From Microthyrium microscopicum (Eukaryota; Ascomycota; Dothideomycetes; Microthyriales; Microthyriaceae): 64,000 bases of DNA. The notes under the pieces are model-generated. The model was given only the letters and a program-made list of their open reading frames with translations, did not search any database and was not told the origin of the DNA. Positions 1 to 10,050 of the stretch are shown here, piece after piece. Position 1 is the stretch's first letter; each line of letters opens with the position of its first letter. A program made the position numbers and the translations under genes. Location: NCBI GenBank assembly GCA_010405405.1, contig MU004230.1, positions 1,199,744 through 1,263,743 of the forward strand, read 5' to 3'.

Positions 1-1588
1 CAAGCATCCCATTCTCCTTTTCTTGGCTTAGGAGCGCTTGGGTCTCGTAAAGATTGGTTATTGACCGCGTACGAAAAGGTTGAGTTCTTATCGTAATAGT
101 AGTTCAGTAATGTAGTCCGGTCAGTGTCAAAGCCTGCAAAGAAGGTTTGCAGAAACTTTGCACCAAGGCCGGTGGTGTCTTCGAAGAGTCCGGGAGAAAT
201 CTTTGGAGTGGCACCGTGAATCTGAATGCCTTCACGGTCAGCGGGGGTAATGACTGCACCGTCGACCAGTGCGAGTTTGGGGAAGGCCCGTAGGACATCC
301 TTCTTGAATTCGGCAGTTTGCTCGATAGGATTGCCAGAAAGAATGATATGCTGGAGCTCGAGACATCTTCGGAAGTGAGAGACTCCATCTATTCCGCCGA
401 TCTTGTTGTTGGAAAGGTCTAGATTCTGAATATCCGGAAATTCTAGAGCCAAAGGTCGAGCGATGGACGCGGAGTGCCAGCCATTGTTGCTCAGGATGAT
501 ACCAGTGACTGCTTCCTTTCGGGCCTCGGGAGTGGGGAAGACGTCTTCAAAAACGGCACAGAGTGCTGCAAACAGCTTTGTCGTGGTGTTGTTTGGCTGT
601 TTTAGAAGTTCCTTCACATCGGGCTCTTCGCCAATGTTACTGAAATTTAGGACTTTAGTCTCAGCATCGTAGCGGGTGGTTAGAAGCTGTCGGAGTGTTT
701 CTTTGAGAGATTCCGTCTCCTTGTTTGACTTGAAAGAGAATGCGGCTTGTCCAGGTGCAGGAGATCTTGCAGGCGAATCTCTAGCAGGTCTAGATCCACC
801 AATTGCTCGAATATTGATGGTGGCCTGAGCGTACTCATAGCCATCGAGTTTGCTGAAAGCAGTTGAGTCTTCCGCTGTCACATAGATATGTAGAACGTCT
901 TTCTCGACTTTTGACTATATTTTCACAATGGTTAGTATAAATCTCAAATTAAAAAGTTGACCATCGCAGATCCGCCGAGGACCGTCAGAGTGACACCACG
1001 AGTGGAGGCACCTATGCCATCAAGACCCATAGAGAGCTTTTGCTATTTGTCAAGCGTCCAAGTAACCGGAGCTTCGGGAACTCCAGAATTGAATGCGGTC
1101 GAGAGGATATGGCTCGTCAGAAGACACAATTTGTGAACGTATGCTGCTTGTGCTTCGAATGCGCAATGCGCAAAGAGGATGAGGTTGGACAACACTGTGG
1201 TGGCCCCCGACTAAAATACGTGGCCATCTCCATGGAGGAAATGGGCTTATTCCAAGGACCGGTGGTTACACACCTTTCGAATTCTCACGTTCCCGCGTTT
1301 CTGGATTCCGGCGTGCTGTGGAAGTTTATCTTGTATCACCCGCGCCTTGCGCTCTAGCCATTGCGTGAGAGCTCGGATTAATGTTGAAGTGTTTTCGGTT
1401 GTCTTTACCGCGGCAGAGTCGGTCCATCCTGTGACCTGGAGATGGATAAGTGGTGACGAGCCAGAGCGCGTTGGCATAGGCCCGTTGTTGATTCGAGAAG
1501 AAAGACTGCTGCGTGACGCGATGGGTTCTCTAGTTGTTGCGCCGCGACCTCGACCTCGACCACGACGAGCTGGGCCTGTCGGCGGCAT
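1..1588 (-). CDS. mex67: mRNA export receptor Mex67 (NXF1/TAP family), 3' part cut by window edge
   Basis: Mex67 with Mtr2 carries mRNPs through the nuclear pore. The start is the ATG at 1588, giving MPPTGPARRGRGRGRG, an RG-rich RNA-binding N-terminus. Then come the family element LTQWLERKA...VRIRK, an RRM-like segment (KDVLHIYVTAEDSTAF), a leucine-rich region (NLDLSNNKIGGIDG; ILSGNPIEQTAEFKKDVL) and the start of the NTF2-like domain (KFLQTFFAGFDTDRTTLLNYYY). The TAP-C/UBA domain lies beyond position 1. One intron is clear at 961-915. Upstream, either an 81-nt exon (1042-962, in frame) sits between introns 1273-1043 and 961-915, or one 359-nt intron (1273-915) joins VRIRK directly to SKVEKDVL, which resembles relatives more closely. 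The family call is firm; the 5' exon structure is not. Confidence 0.88.
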
Positions 1589-2644
1589 ATTGAAAGGTTG
1601 ATGAGTGCGGAATAGATGTGGCGAAAGCTGTGTAGAAGCTGTGTGGAAGCTGTTTGTAAGCGGTAGAGGAGGATGGGAAAGACGACGATAGCAAAAGCAG
1701 TTGGAGGAGAAGAAGAGCAATGAAAGGCTGAAGAGAATTGGTGGGTGGGTGGTGTTTTATGTTATTGACGGGGATGAAGGTGATGTTGGGTTTTGCAAAT
1801 GGCGAGGATGAATGGGTGAATGAGTGAATGGGTGAATGGGTGAATGGGTGAAGGATGTGTCGAGTGAAGGTTGGTGGAGAAACCAAACCAAAGTAAAGGT
1901 GTGAGGTTGAGGTAGTTGTGAGCGGGACAAGAGAACAATGAGGAAGGCACGAGACAAAGCTGCGGGCAGTTGCGACCTGCGACTGGTTGAGATGTTGGTC
2001 TCAGGAATGCCTCGTGGTTGCCTGATTTAATTTGACAGTTTTTGAGTCACCCAGCGCCAAGCCCGCTAAGCCTCTTTAGACTTCACTTTTGTTCCTTCAA
2101 CTAAATTACCGCCAAATGAGATCATGAGAGATAGAATACAACATATATAGCGTAATATAGGTATGGGTTGAGCATTTTGAAATAGGAGCGAAATCTTTGA
2201 GGATTATTCATGCGGGCACACAAAGGAACAAGGACATCGGGCTTCAAGCTGTGAGCCAATAAAACGGTTCAGAGCGAGATATATCGAAATAGCACTATAT
2301 TCATCTATATGAAGGCTATTTAAGGGTATATAAAATCAGAAAAGGACATCTTCTCATGCTGCATTGCCCCACTTGACCCAGACAACCCCACTAAGAGAGA
2401 AGCGGCGACAGTTGATGGGTCAAAGTCAAATGTCATCAGAAAGCTCGCCATCCTCCCCCAAGTTTTCTCCAAACACTTTTGAGCTTCAGATACCCGTATC
2501 CAAGACCTCTTTGTTGATTACTTCTCCATTGGCCTCAATTGCTACTTCCCCATCACCATTTGCCAGACCAAACACTGATATCTTCCGCTCACACCCTCTG
2601 CTTAAGGCAATTTCGTAATCGCGCAAAATCTATAGCTTGCGACC
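1589..2644. other. divergent intergenic region between mex67 and the glutaredoxin gene
   Basis: It holds the promoters of both flanking genes and one short tandem repeat near 1809-1856. Several overlapping reading frames on the minus strand (1530-1957) are low-complexity Ser/Pro/His translations of the CT-rich leader and I do not regard them as genes. Nothing else was recognised. Confidence 0.6.
1809..1856 (+). repeat. short tandem repeat, 8-bp unit
   Basis: The unit AATGGGTG is repeated about five to six times, with one variant copy (AATGAGTG), some 220-270 nt upstream of the mex67 start. Read on the mex67 strand it is a C/T-rich array. Confidence 0.8.
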
Positions 2645-3636
2645 ATGACTGAGGTAATTTCCACCGCTAATCTTATCAATCAGCATCTAATTCGTCTACA
2701 GGTCAAAGAAATCACCACAGAGGAGGCATACTCCAGCTTCGTCTCGTCCTTCCCCTCTTCCTCCCTCCTAGTCATATACTTCTACGCATCATGGGCCCAG
2801 CCATGCAAGCAAATGTCCGCTGTCCTCGAGGCACTAGCCAGCACATACCCAGTCGAATCTCCCCCAACCATTGGCTTCATCTCCATGGACGCTGAAGAGC
2901 TCTCCTCCATAGCCGAAGAACATGATGTGACGGCCGTCCCCTTCGTCGTTCTCCAGAAAGATGGCAAGACACTAGAGTCCGTATCAGGAAGCGATGCCGG
3001 CAAAGTGCGAGCAGCAGTTGAGAAGTACGCTGCGCAACCCGAGCAAACCAACGGCTTCAGTATACCACCAGCCCAGAAGGTCACACGACCAACAGAGGAG
3101 AGAGAACCAGCACCTGCGCCAACAGGTGCTGCTGTGCCATCTACAACCGGCGCATCATCCGGAGCTTCAAAGGATCTGAGTGCGTATGTGCCCCCGGCTG
3201 ATGCTCCAGCAACAGCACCGGAAGTTACAGGTGGAGAAGTGGACAAGGAAGCGCTATTCAAGCGTCTGGAGCAGCTCGTGAAGGCTGCACCCGTCATGCT
3301 CTTCATGAAAGGCATTCCCGCTTCTCCACAATGTGGATTCAGTAGACAGCTAGTTGCTATGCTTAGAGAACGGAGCATTCGCTACGGATTCTTCAACATT
3401 CTTGCCGATGACGAAGTGCGGCAAGGCCTCAAAGAATTCTCCGACTGGCCTACCTTCCCACAACTCTATGTCGAGGGAGAGCTGATTGGAGGCTTGGACA
3501 TAGTGAGTTCTTTCTGTCATACATTTTTCGGATACCAAAAGCTAATCAGTCATATCAGGTAAAAGAAGAGCTCAATAATAATCCAGAGTTCATGATGAAC
3601 TATGCAGTCAAAGGACCCGAAGCAACAGCCGCCTAG
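2645..3636 (+). CDS. grx4: monothiol glutaredoxin, Grx3/Grx4 type (Trx-Grx fusion)
   Basis: Nuclear/cytosolic iron-sensing glutaredoxin of the Grx3/4 group, which binds an Fe-S cluster with glutathione and regulates iron-responsive transcription factors. Three exons: 2645-2653, 2702-3502 and 3559-3636 (introns 48 and 56 nt), 295 aa. The first intron removes an in-frame stretch so that MTE joins VKEITTEEAYSSF, a typical family start. The thioredoxin-like domain carries the degenerate WAQPC site (residues 34-38). A long Ala/Pro/Thr-rich linker (about 120-180) leads to a glutaredoxin domain with the monothiol CGFS motif (214-217) and WPTFPQLYVEGELIGGLDIV. Yeast homologs are about 240-285 aa, so the linker accounts for the extra length. 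It is divergent from mex67. Confidence 0.93.
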
Positions 3637-3827
3637 AAGGTACTGTAGATCAGGATGCCATGTAGTTGTAATCAAATGCTATTGCCAAACGCTCCCAATT
3701 GTTTAACCAACAAAATCGTGCCCACTAAATTGGCAGAAGTACAGGGGTATCTATACAAAATTGCAACCACATCTATCATCCTAATCACATGCCGCAACTG
3801 AGTCAAAAACTGCTCCACATATCTTCC

Positions 3828-4669
3828 TCAAACCTTAACCTCCTGCGTCTCCTCCCTCAACGACTCCCTCGTCTCCAACCGTCTCTCCCTCCCCACCCGT
3901 GTCTCCGTCAACCAAACCCTCAACCGGATCAGATACCGTACCACCACAAACAACACGACCACCAACAACAGCACCCCAAAAATGTACGCCGCTACTCGCC
4001 CACGCCCACCAGGCCTATGATAGTCCAAGAATCCATAAACATAGAAATGCTCCGTATCGACCGTGATGAACACCACGCCCAGATACATCGCCAACAACAC
4101 AACCAAGTACGCCAAATGAATCCACGGCATCGGTTCCGTGCGCGCAAACGTTATTTCCAAAAGCGCAAACACGCTATTGAGCGCATGTTCACTCAAATTA
4201 CTCCATAATGTGAATGGCGTAGGTAAACTGGTGTATAACAGACTCCAAAACACAACTATTTATCCCATCATTAGCCTAAATTTACTTCCCCCAAATCCAT
4301 CGGAGGGAAGAAACACTTACTAGTCACAAGAAACGGAAATACCACAATCGTGCTATAAAACAGCGAATGTAGCTTTCCCAGCACACCAGGCCATCGCGCC
4401 AAAGCAGGTGTACCAGTACGCCAATAACTCAAGCTATGGTATGCGGCAAACGCGTGGTAGAAACCGAGACTGATGAATGTTATGTTGGTGAAGTAACTCC
4501 AGTATCTGGCGACTTCGACAGGTGAGTTGTGCGAGTCCCAGGCGAGGATGGTTAGTATGGATGTTAGGATGTAGAGGGATATGAGGGCGCGGAATGCGGC
4601 GTATGTTTTGGCGGTGAGGGCCCAGCTGGTGGAGAAACGGATTGGGTCGGCGGGTGGGAGGAGGATCAT
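3828..4669 (-). CDS. polytopic membrane protein, fungal rolling-stone/FAR-17a-like family
   Basis: Two exons (4669-4321 and 4255-3828, intron 65 nt) give 258 aa. The spliced junction reads FLVTIVFWSLLY. About six hydrophobic segments are visible, for example ALISLYILTSILTILAW, FISLGFYHAFAAYHSL, IHLAYLVVLLAMYLGVVF and VAAYIFGVLLLVVVLFVVVRYL, with family-like elements YWSYFTN and SEHALN...FARTEP. The C-terminal tail is charged. I chose the ATG at 4669 (MILLPPADPIRFSTSW) because the residues from an upstream in-frame ATG at 4807 are Ser/Pro low complexity. The molecular function is unknown to me; the family name is from memory of similar fungal proteins. Confidence 0.72.
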
Positions 4670-7412
4670 TTCTGCGGTAGGAGGTTTGGAGAGGGAAAGG
4701 GATGGGTAGATGGAAGGAGGAAGGGAAGGGGGGATGTTATTGTTGAATGTTGGGGAGAGACAAAGAGTGCGGCTGAGAAGGAATGAGGTTTCGCTTGATT
4801 CAGCCACGAATTTACGAATTTGGTGTTTTGTGGTCTTGTGCTGCGGTCAGCCTAGCGCTTGCAATTGACGACAAGTCAAGAGGGCTGACATGTGTAGAGA
4901 GGCATTTAGGCATATACGAGGCTTTTCTATAGGGATGTAGAGTATATACGCTACTAGTATAGTGTGTTTGTTCTAAGAAGTGTTGTTGTACCATAGTTTC
5001 GAAACTAACCTGTCAGCACTGCCGATCTTGTGAAACACCGGAAATAGGTTCTTGGTATTAGATGGGGTATATGTGATGAGTTATAGGTTTAACATTGGTG
5101 CTGTGTAGAGTTTTCTCTATATCCGAAATATGGGGTTGGTATAATACTGAAAACTGAGTGAAGTGGGTAAAATGCTTGAGTAATTTAGAATACTCTAGCG
5201 GGATTGTAGTTTAGTAAAGTTCACTCGAAATGAATCTCAAGGACAATGAATAGTTCTGTAAACTATAAAGTCTCTAGACGACTGGCTAGCACAGTATTCA
5301 CAAGCGGAACACAGCGAGACAAGAAGCTATCTTCGAGTCTGGTTATTGCAAGTGTAGTACGTGAGACGTTAGACACTGACGACCTTGATGGTAATCTAAG
5401 AGCATTTTCAAGACTTCGGGAAAGTCAGAAAGAGTATCTCGTTGCTTACCTGAAATGATCGAAAAGATCGTTGTGCCAAATCTTTGGATCAGTGTCGCGG
5501 AGGAGTCTTGTTAAGACATATCTCATAGCAATGAGGGTGTACATATTGAAATACAGAATAATGAGAGATATGGATCTTCAGTGGAACGGGGGCCAATGGC
5601 GAGAAGGAAATGACGGATTAGATCCCAAAGTCACATTGATTTTTACATAGAATGATGATTTATGCATGGGAATAAAGCTTTTAATCTTTTCCTTGAGATC
5701 ATTGAGGACCCATCTCTAATGTGGATACAACAAACGATAGTAGCAGCTCACCTTTCGAGGCTCTGCTCGCAAAAATCTCTCAAGCCTCACATCATTAACT
5801 CTTATCAACTTCATATTGTTCCATTGAAGTGAAAGAATGAACTTGCAGTACTTGCAATGCCCTCTTCAACAGAAAATTCATTTTTGTAGGCGTAAGGCTG
5901 AAATGCTTGGCTATCAGGCTGAAAATATCAAAAACATTATATTGCGTTTGAAAGCCGATAAATGTCTCTTTTTGTGGTTCGCGGACCATTAGAAACTCTC
6001 AAACAATTGCTTTCATGCTCAAGCTTCTCGTGCCTCTTTTTCAGGGACGTGTTGCAGTTTACAATTGTTCATGGACGCGCTTAGTTGCTCACAGTGCTGC
6101 TCCATTTCTCCAAGCACAAGCTTCCAGGGACTCAGAGAAGAGGTCCAGAGGCAGCGACTTCGATTCTTGCGTCCATGCGTCGAGCTGTTGCGAGTCTTAA
6201 CATTATTCATCTAATCTTTCTTGACTTCCATCTCGATAAGGGAAGCCTTATCCTATACTGCCACGTATCCCAGCCACTCTGCCGCTTTGATACTCCCTTT
6301 CACATTGCCCCCTTTTATGCGCAGATCCTGAAATTGAGATACTGGAAGGTCGGCAATACTGACCACATGATAACATACGTGGTACCAACCGTTATTGTCA
6401 ATATCAGGCCTCCGCGTGCTATCACTGACCGGCAACCAACAGTGCAAACCCTTTTGCCAAAGACTTGCAGATGCTCTGCGAATGGTAGTCATGCCTCAAC
6501 GTGGTACCGCATGGAAATGCCGCTTAGAATAATTAGGCTGATCGGACATGAGGCATCCATCCTTGTGTGGCTATAGCAGGCGAACAACCAGTTGCCTTGT
6601 TCCTCTGACCGGTCGTGTCAACCAGTTCCGGTGAGTGGGTCAAGGGGTTCAGCTAATTTGCACTTAATGTCCTTGTTCCGGGGGTTTGAGCCATTGAGAG
6701 TGGCGAACATGATGGTGGTGCTAAGGAGTGGCTCTACACAGCCGTTGAGATTGAACTAGTTGTTGCTGTTTGATTCTGCGATATTCTGCCGATTTCTGGA
6801 AAAGAGGTCGGAACAAGGATCGATCTCTTGGATTTCGGCAATGTGAGTTAGTTCATTGTCTAACATGGCAGCAATGTCAGCGTTGAGAAGTGTTGCTGAG
6901 TGGCAACCATATATTTATCCTTATCTGGTCATGTATCGCTGCGGCTCGTAAACGAGCCGAGAGCATCTTATGTTCTCAAGGTTTTGTTTCGACGTAAGTT
7001 GATCTTCCCGTTCAAAGCTCTTTGGTGTCATGCACAACATAAATCCTAAGAACGATGCGTTGTCACTTATCTGCATGGCGTGCAAGGACGATATTGCTCC
7101 CATGTTGTCTCATTACCATTTGGTGTTGCACACTTACCTATCGGTTGGTCTGTCTATAAGATTGGCATGAAAATTCTATCTTGATATACGCCCTCATGAT
7201 TGTCCTCGGATTTGGAACCGAAAGTGACCCTGTTCGAGTGGTCTATTGTTTAAAATTGTGTACCGTCATACCGGGATAAAAGTCCAGACAACCTTCAGAA
7301 GAATACTGCGGTTGATAATCCCGGTAAGTGAAGTCTAAGTCATCTTCTAGTATTTGAAATTAGCCTTAAGATCTAACAAGAGTGGATGTAGAACCTCTAC
7401 CGCGCAGCTCTC
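4670..7412. other. 2.7-kb gene-poor region
   Basis: No gene that I can support. Short open frames (5246-5458 plus, 5795-5989 minus, 6019-6210 minus, 6085-6576 plus) lack recognisable domains, and I could not join them with credible splice sites. A minus-strand stretch near 6600-6870 has a mildly protein-like composition but is broken by stops. It could hold a non-coding RNA or a decayed gene. Confidence 0.4.
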
Positions 7413-8003
7413 GTGGATACCATTCTCAAGCCAGCATATTTACCTAGAAAGTTTTTCACCCTTTTGGCTCGAATCAGCATGGCTACAAACTCTCCAGCGA
7501 GAAATATAGATCGGACCAATGGAACTGGAACTGGCCAGACACCGGATGATGTTAATACTCAACATGAGCACCAACAGCCATCAGAGGATGGCACGGAACC
7601 ACCTTGGATTGATTCCGACGATCACTCTCAGGACAACGTGGGTCATGTGTTAGAATAGCATATCCAGGTAATCAGCTAATCAGTAGAATAGGAGCCCATC
7701 AGCTCCGAGTCCTCGATGGTCGATTCAGATGATATGTCAGGACAAGCTGGAGAGAGTGACGGGCTAGCCCGTTACGAACATTTGCAAGAAGACCCATGGA
7801 CTCCAGAAATACTCCAGGCTAGCACCGAGGATAATTCTAGAGCTGGATTTGGTCAATTCCCTCATTTCCAGTGGAACAATTTCGCTTCTGAGTCCCGACC
7901 GAATGGAATTGTGTCGAGAGCCAATTTTGAAGAAGCAGAAGCCGAGGATGGAGAAGAGCAGGAAAGTAATGGTGTAGATGATGAAGAAAGTTACAGTGAC
8001 TAA
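7413..8003 (+). CDS. acidic orphan protein
   Basis: Predicted from two exons, 7413-7637 and 7692-8003. The 54-nt intron has a GTGGGT donor, an AGCTAATCAG branch region and a TAG acceptor; removing it fuses two frames so that SQDN joins EPISSESSMVDSDD. This gives 178 aa, or 156 aa if the ATG at 7479 is used, which has the better start context. The protein is Asp/Glu/Ser-rich, especially the tail (EEAEAEDGEEQESNGVDDEE), with no signal peptide, membrane segment or domain I know. The matched intron phase and shared acidic composition on both sides argue for a real gene. Function unknown. Confidence 0.5.
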
Positions 8004-8918
8004 AGAATCAGGAGTAGTAGAATGTAAGAGAACGGGCTTAGATACCAGTAATATGAGACAACAAGGGCCACTAAACAGTTGATTGAAGCAATGCATTTCC
8101 GCTCTTATGACCCGACGTTGTTATCTCGGCATGTAGCAGCCCACTAATCTCATCACTACTAGTAGTGAGGCTGTTCATATGATGCCAATCATGCACAACT
8201 TCACCAGGCTGAGGTCGTGAGGGGTCACAGTGACTTGGGTAGCAATTACTGGGAGCCCGATAACCCAAAAGCAAGGCGTAGTAAGAAAGAGTAAATACCG
8301 GAAACCTTAAGCTTAGAATCTGGATGGCATGTGGGAGACCTGTTACGCAGTAAGGGAAGGATGACTGACGAGACAAGTAAGCTAGCTGGACTAATCAAGG
8401 ACTTCTCAAAAGAAAGCAAGCCCTCTTTCTGGTGGCATGTACGTGTCTGTAGTAGCTTTGATTCCTTGACAACAAATAAATCTACCAATCATCCATATAT
8501 CGAAGCGTGGTGTTGTAGGCTTGCAGTGATGAAGGTCGGAACCATGAAGTGACATTCGGCTCATCGGATATTTGCACAGTGATCCCACCACTCGTCCGGT
8601 ATTACCCGACTTCAGTGCTGTATTCTAACCCATTAATTCACCAATTACTCCATCATGTAAGGAAGGCTTCATAATGGGAGTGAAGAACATGCCGCAGCAC
8701 TGAAACACGATTTGAAAATGCAGAAAGAGCTTGGATTCTCGGGAATGGAAGCTTAGGGGCATCAATCAGGCAGCCCATATATATCGCGAAAGGATCTCCT
8801 AAGCTCACAATTTTGGCAGGACCACTTGTTATACTAAAGACCAACATCATAAGTAAGCGGCCAGACGGTTATTAGTAGGAGAGGTTTTACTTCTGCATAC
8901 GACAGTCTTCACTTCAAA
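8004..8918. other. intergenic region
   Basis: Short overlapping frames on both strands (8071-8591, 8653-8850) show no domain and conflict with each other. The only structure noticed is a perfect 16-bp palindrome at 8153-8168. Confidence 0.5.
8153..8168. repeat. 16-bp perfect palindrome
   Basis: TCACTACTAGTAGTGA is its own reverse complement. It lies 150 nt beyond the stop of the acidic orphan. It could be a binding site or chance. Confidence 0.6.
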
Positions 8919-9962
8919 ATGGCAGACCAACCGCTTCCTCCGCCGCCGGACAAAGGAAAATCCAAGGCTAAAAACGAACAAGATGCATCACAGGAATCAT
9001 CGAACCCAGCATCAATGGCTTCAAGAGTCCTCGCATCAGCAACTGGTCTAGCCAGAGACTTTATGTCCTCCACCAACGGAAACATGGCCACCGACCTAGG
9101 CTCGACTTTATCGTCAAATGGAAAAGCCATACCTTCGGCATCAAACACCAACAGCTCAGCGTTAGAATCCCTTCAGTCCCCTCAGACTAGACTCCCCAGT
9201 GCGGCAACAGCCGTTCGACAAGGAGAGACGTTCCAGGAACCAGAAATGCATTTCAACACGGAAGCCGAATTCCAGAAATTCACACAAACTGGCCTCTATC
9301 CGTCCTCTCTAGCATATGCCCAACCTTACACCACAGCCTCCCAGTGGACATCTGAATTCAACAACTCCACAACAACCCCCGACCGTGGAGCCGGAATTCA
9401 GAAATCAACCCCTGTTGGCCTATATCCATCACCCTTAGCTTTTGCCCAACCATCCACCACAGCCTCTGAATGGAAAGACGAGTTCAGCACCTTCATAGAA
9501 ACTCCCGCCGATGGAGCCGAAGTATCCGCGCTTCTAGATGATCCCTCCTTCGTGGCCATGACAGACATCTACGAGCTGGACGACCCCAATGCGCCCGATG
9601 CCGCAGATCTCTTTTCCACTGAAGCACTCTCGCCCGCCGAGCTTGAGTCACTTAGAGATCTCAAGACAAACGCTCTCGCTCCCCCACCCACACATGGCAA
9701 AGTGGGCGCACACAGCAATATCAACTTGCTCCCTGACTTCAGCGGTGCTAGCCCCGAACAGCGCGAAGCCTGGTTCAGAGACTGGGATAATGTGCTGAAT
9801 GGCTACACGGACCAGGTATGGGGCGACATCTTACCAACAGTGCAAGAAGCGCGTAAGCATCTGGAGGAGGTGCAAGCTGGCACGAGCTCGCTGGATAATT
9901 CAGCAGTGGCAAGGTTACGTATGATCTTGGGACATGTGGACGCGATTGCAAACACGCAGTGA
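8919..9962 (+). CDS. conserved fungal protein with duplicated WxxxF segment
   Basis: Single exon, 347 aa, mostly hydrophilic and Ser/Thr/Pro-rich. A 30-residue segment is present twice (residues 118-147 and 160-189), each with the core GLYPSxLAxAQPxTTAS followed by WTSEF or WKDEF. These fit the WxxxF/Y pattern that Pex5 and Pex20/Pex18-type receptors use to bind Pex14/Pex13. The C-terminus (about 285-345) is a conserved fungal module with REAWFRDWDNVLNGYTDQVWG, TVQEARKHLEEV and RLRMILGH, probably helical. I recall similar uncharacterised proteins in other filamentous fungi. A peroxisomal role is only a suggestion from the WxxxF motifs; no N-terminal cysteine like that of Pex20 is seen. Confidence 0.8.
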   Translation: MADQPLPPPPDKGKSKAKNEQDASQESSNPASMASRVLASATGLARDFMSSTNGNMATDLGSTLSSNGKAIPSASNTNSSALESLQSPQTRLPSAATAVRQGETFQEPEMHFNTEAEFQKFTQTGLYPSSLAYAQPYTTASQWTSEFNNSTTTPDRGAGIQKSTPVGLYPSPLAFAQPSTTASEWKDEFSTFIETPADGAEVSALLDDPSFVAMTDIYELDDPNAPDAADLFSTEALSPAELESLRDLKTNALAPPPTHGKVGAHSNINLLPDFSGASPEQREAWFRDWDNVLNGYTDQVWGDILPTVQEARKHLEEVQAGTSSLDNSAVARLRMILGHVDAIANTQ

Positions 9963-10050
9963 GATGTCTTTGATATAGTCTTCTATTGCGCTGTCTATGA
10001 CTATTTCTTGCACGAACGCTAGCAGTGCATACTTGACAGCAATGGATTTC

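Noticed and set aside
1040-1357. 105-codon plus-strand frame over the 5' part of mex67
   Set aside because: It lies antisense to the ambiguous intron/exon part of mex67, shows no domain, and its composition follows the opposite strand.
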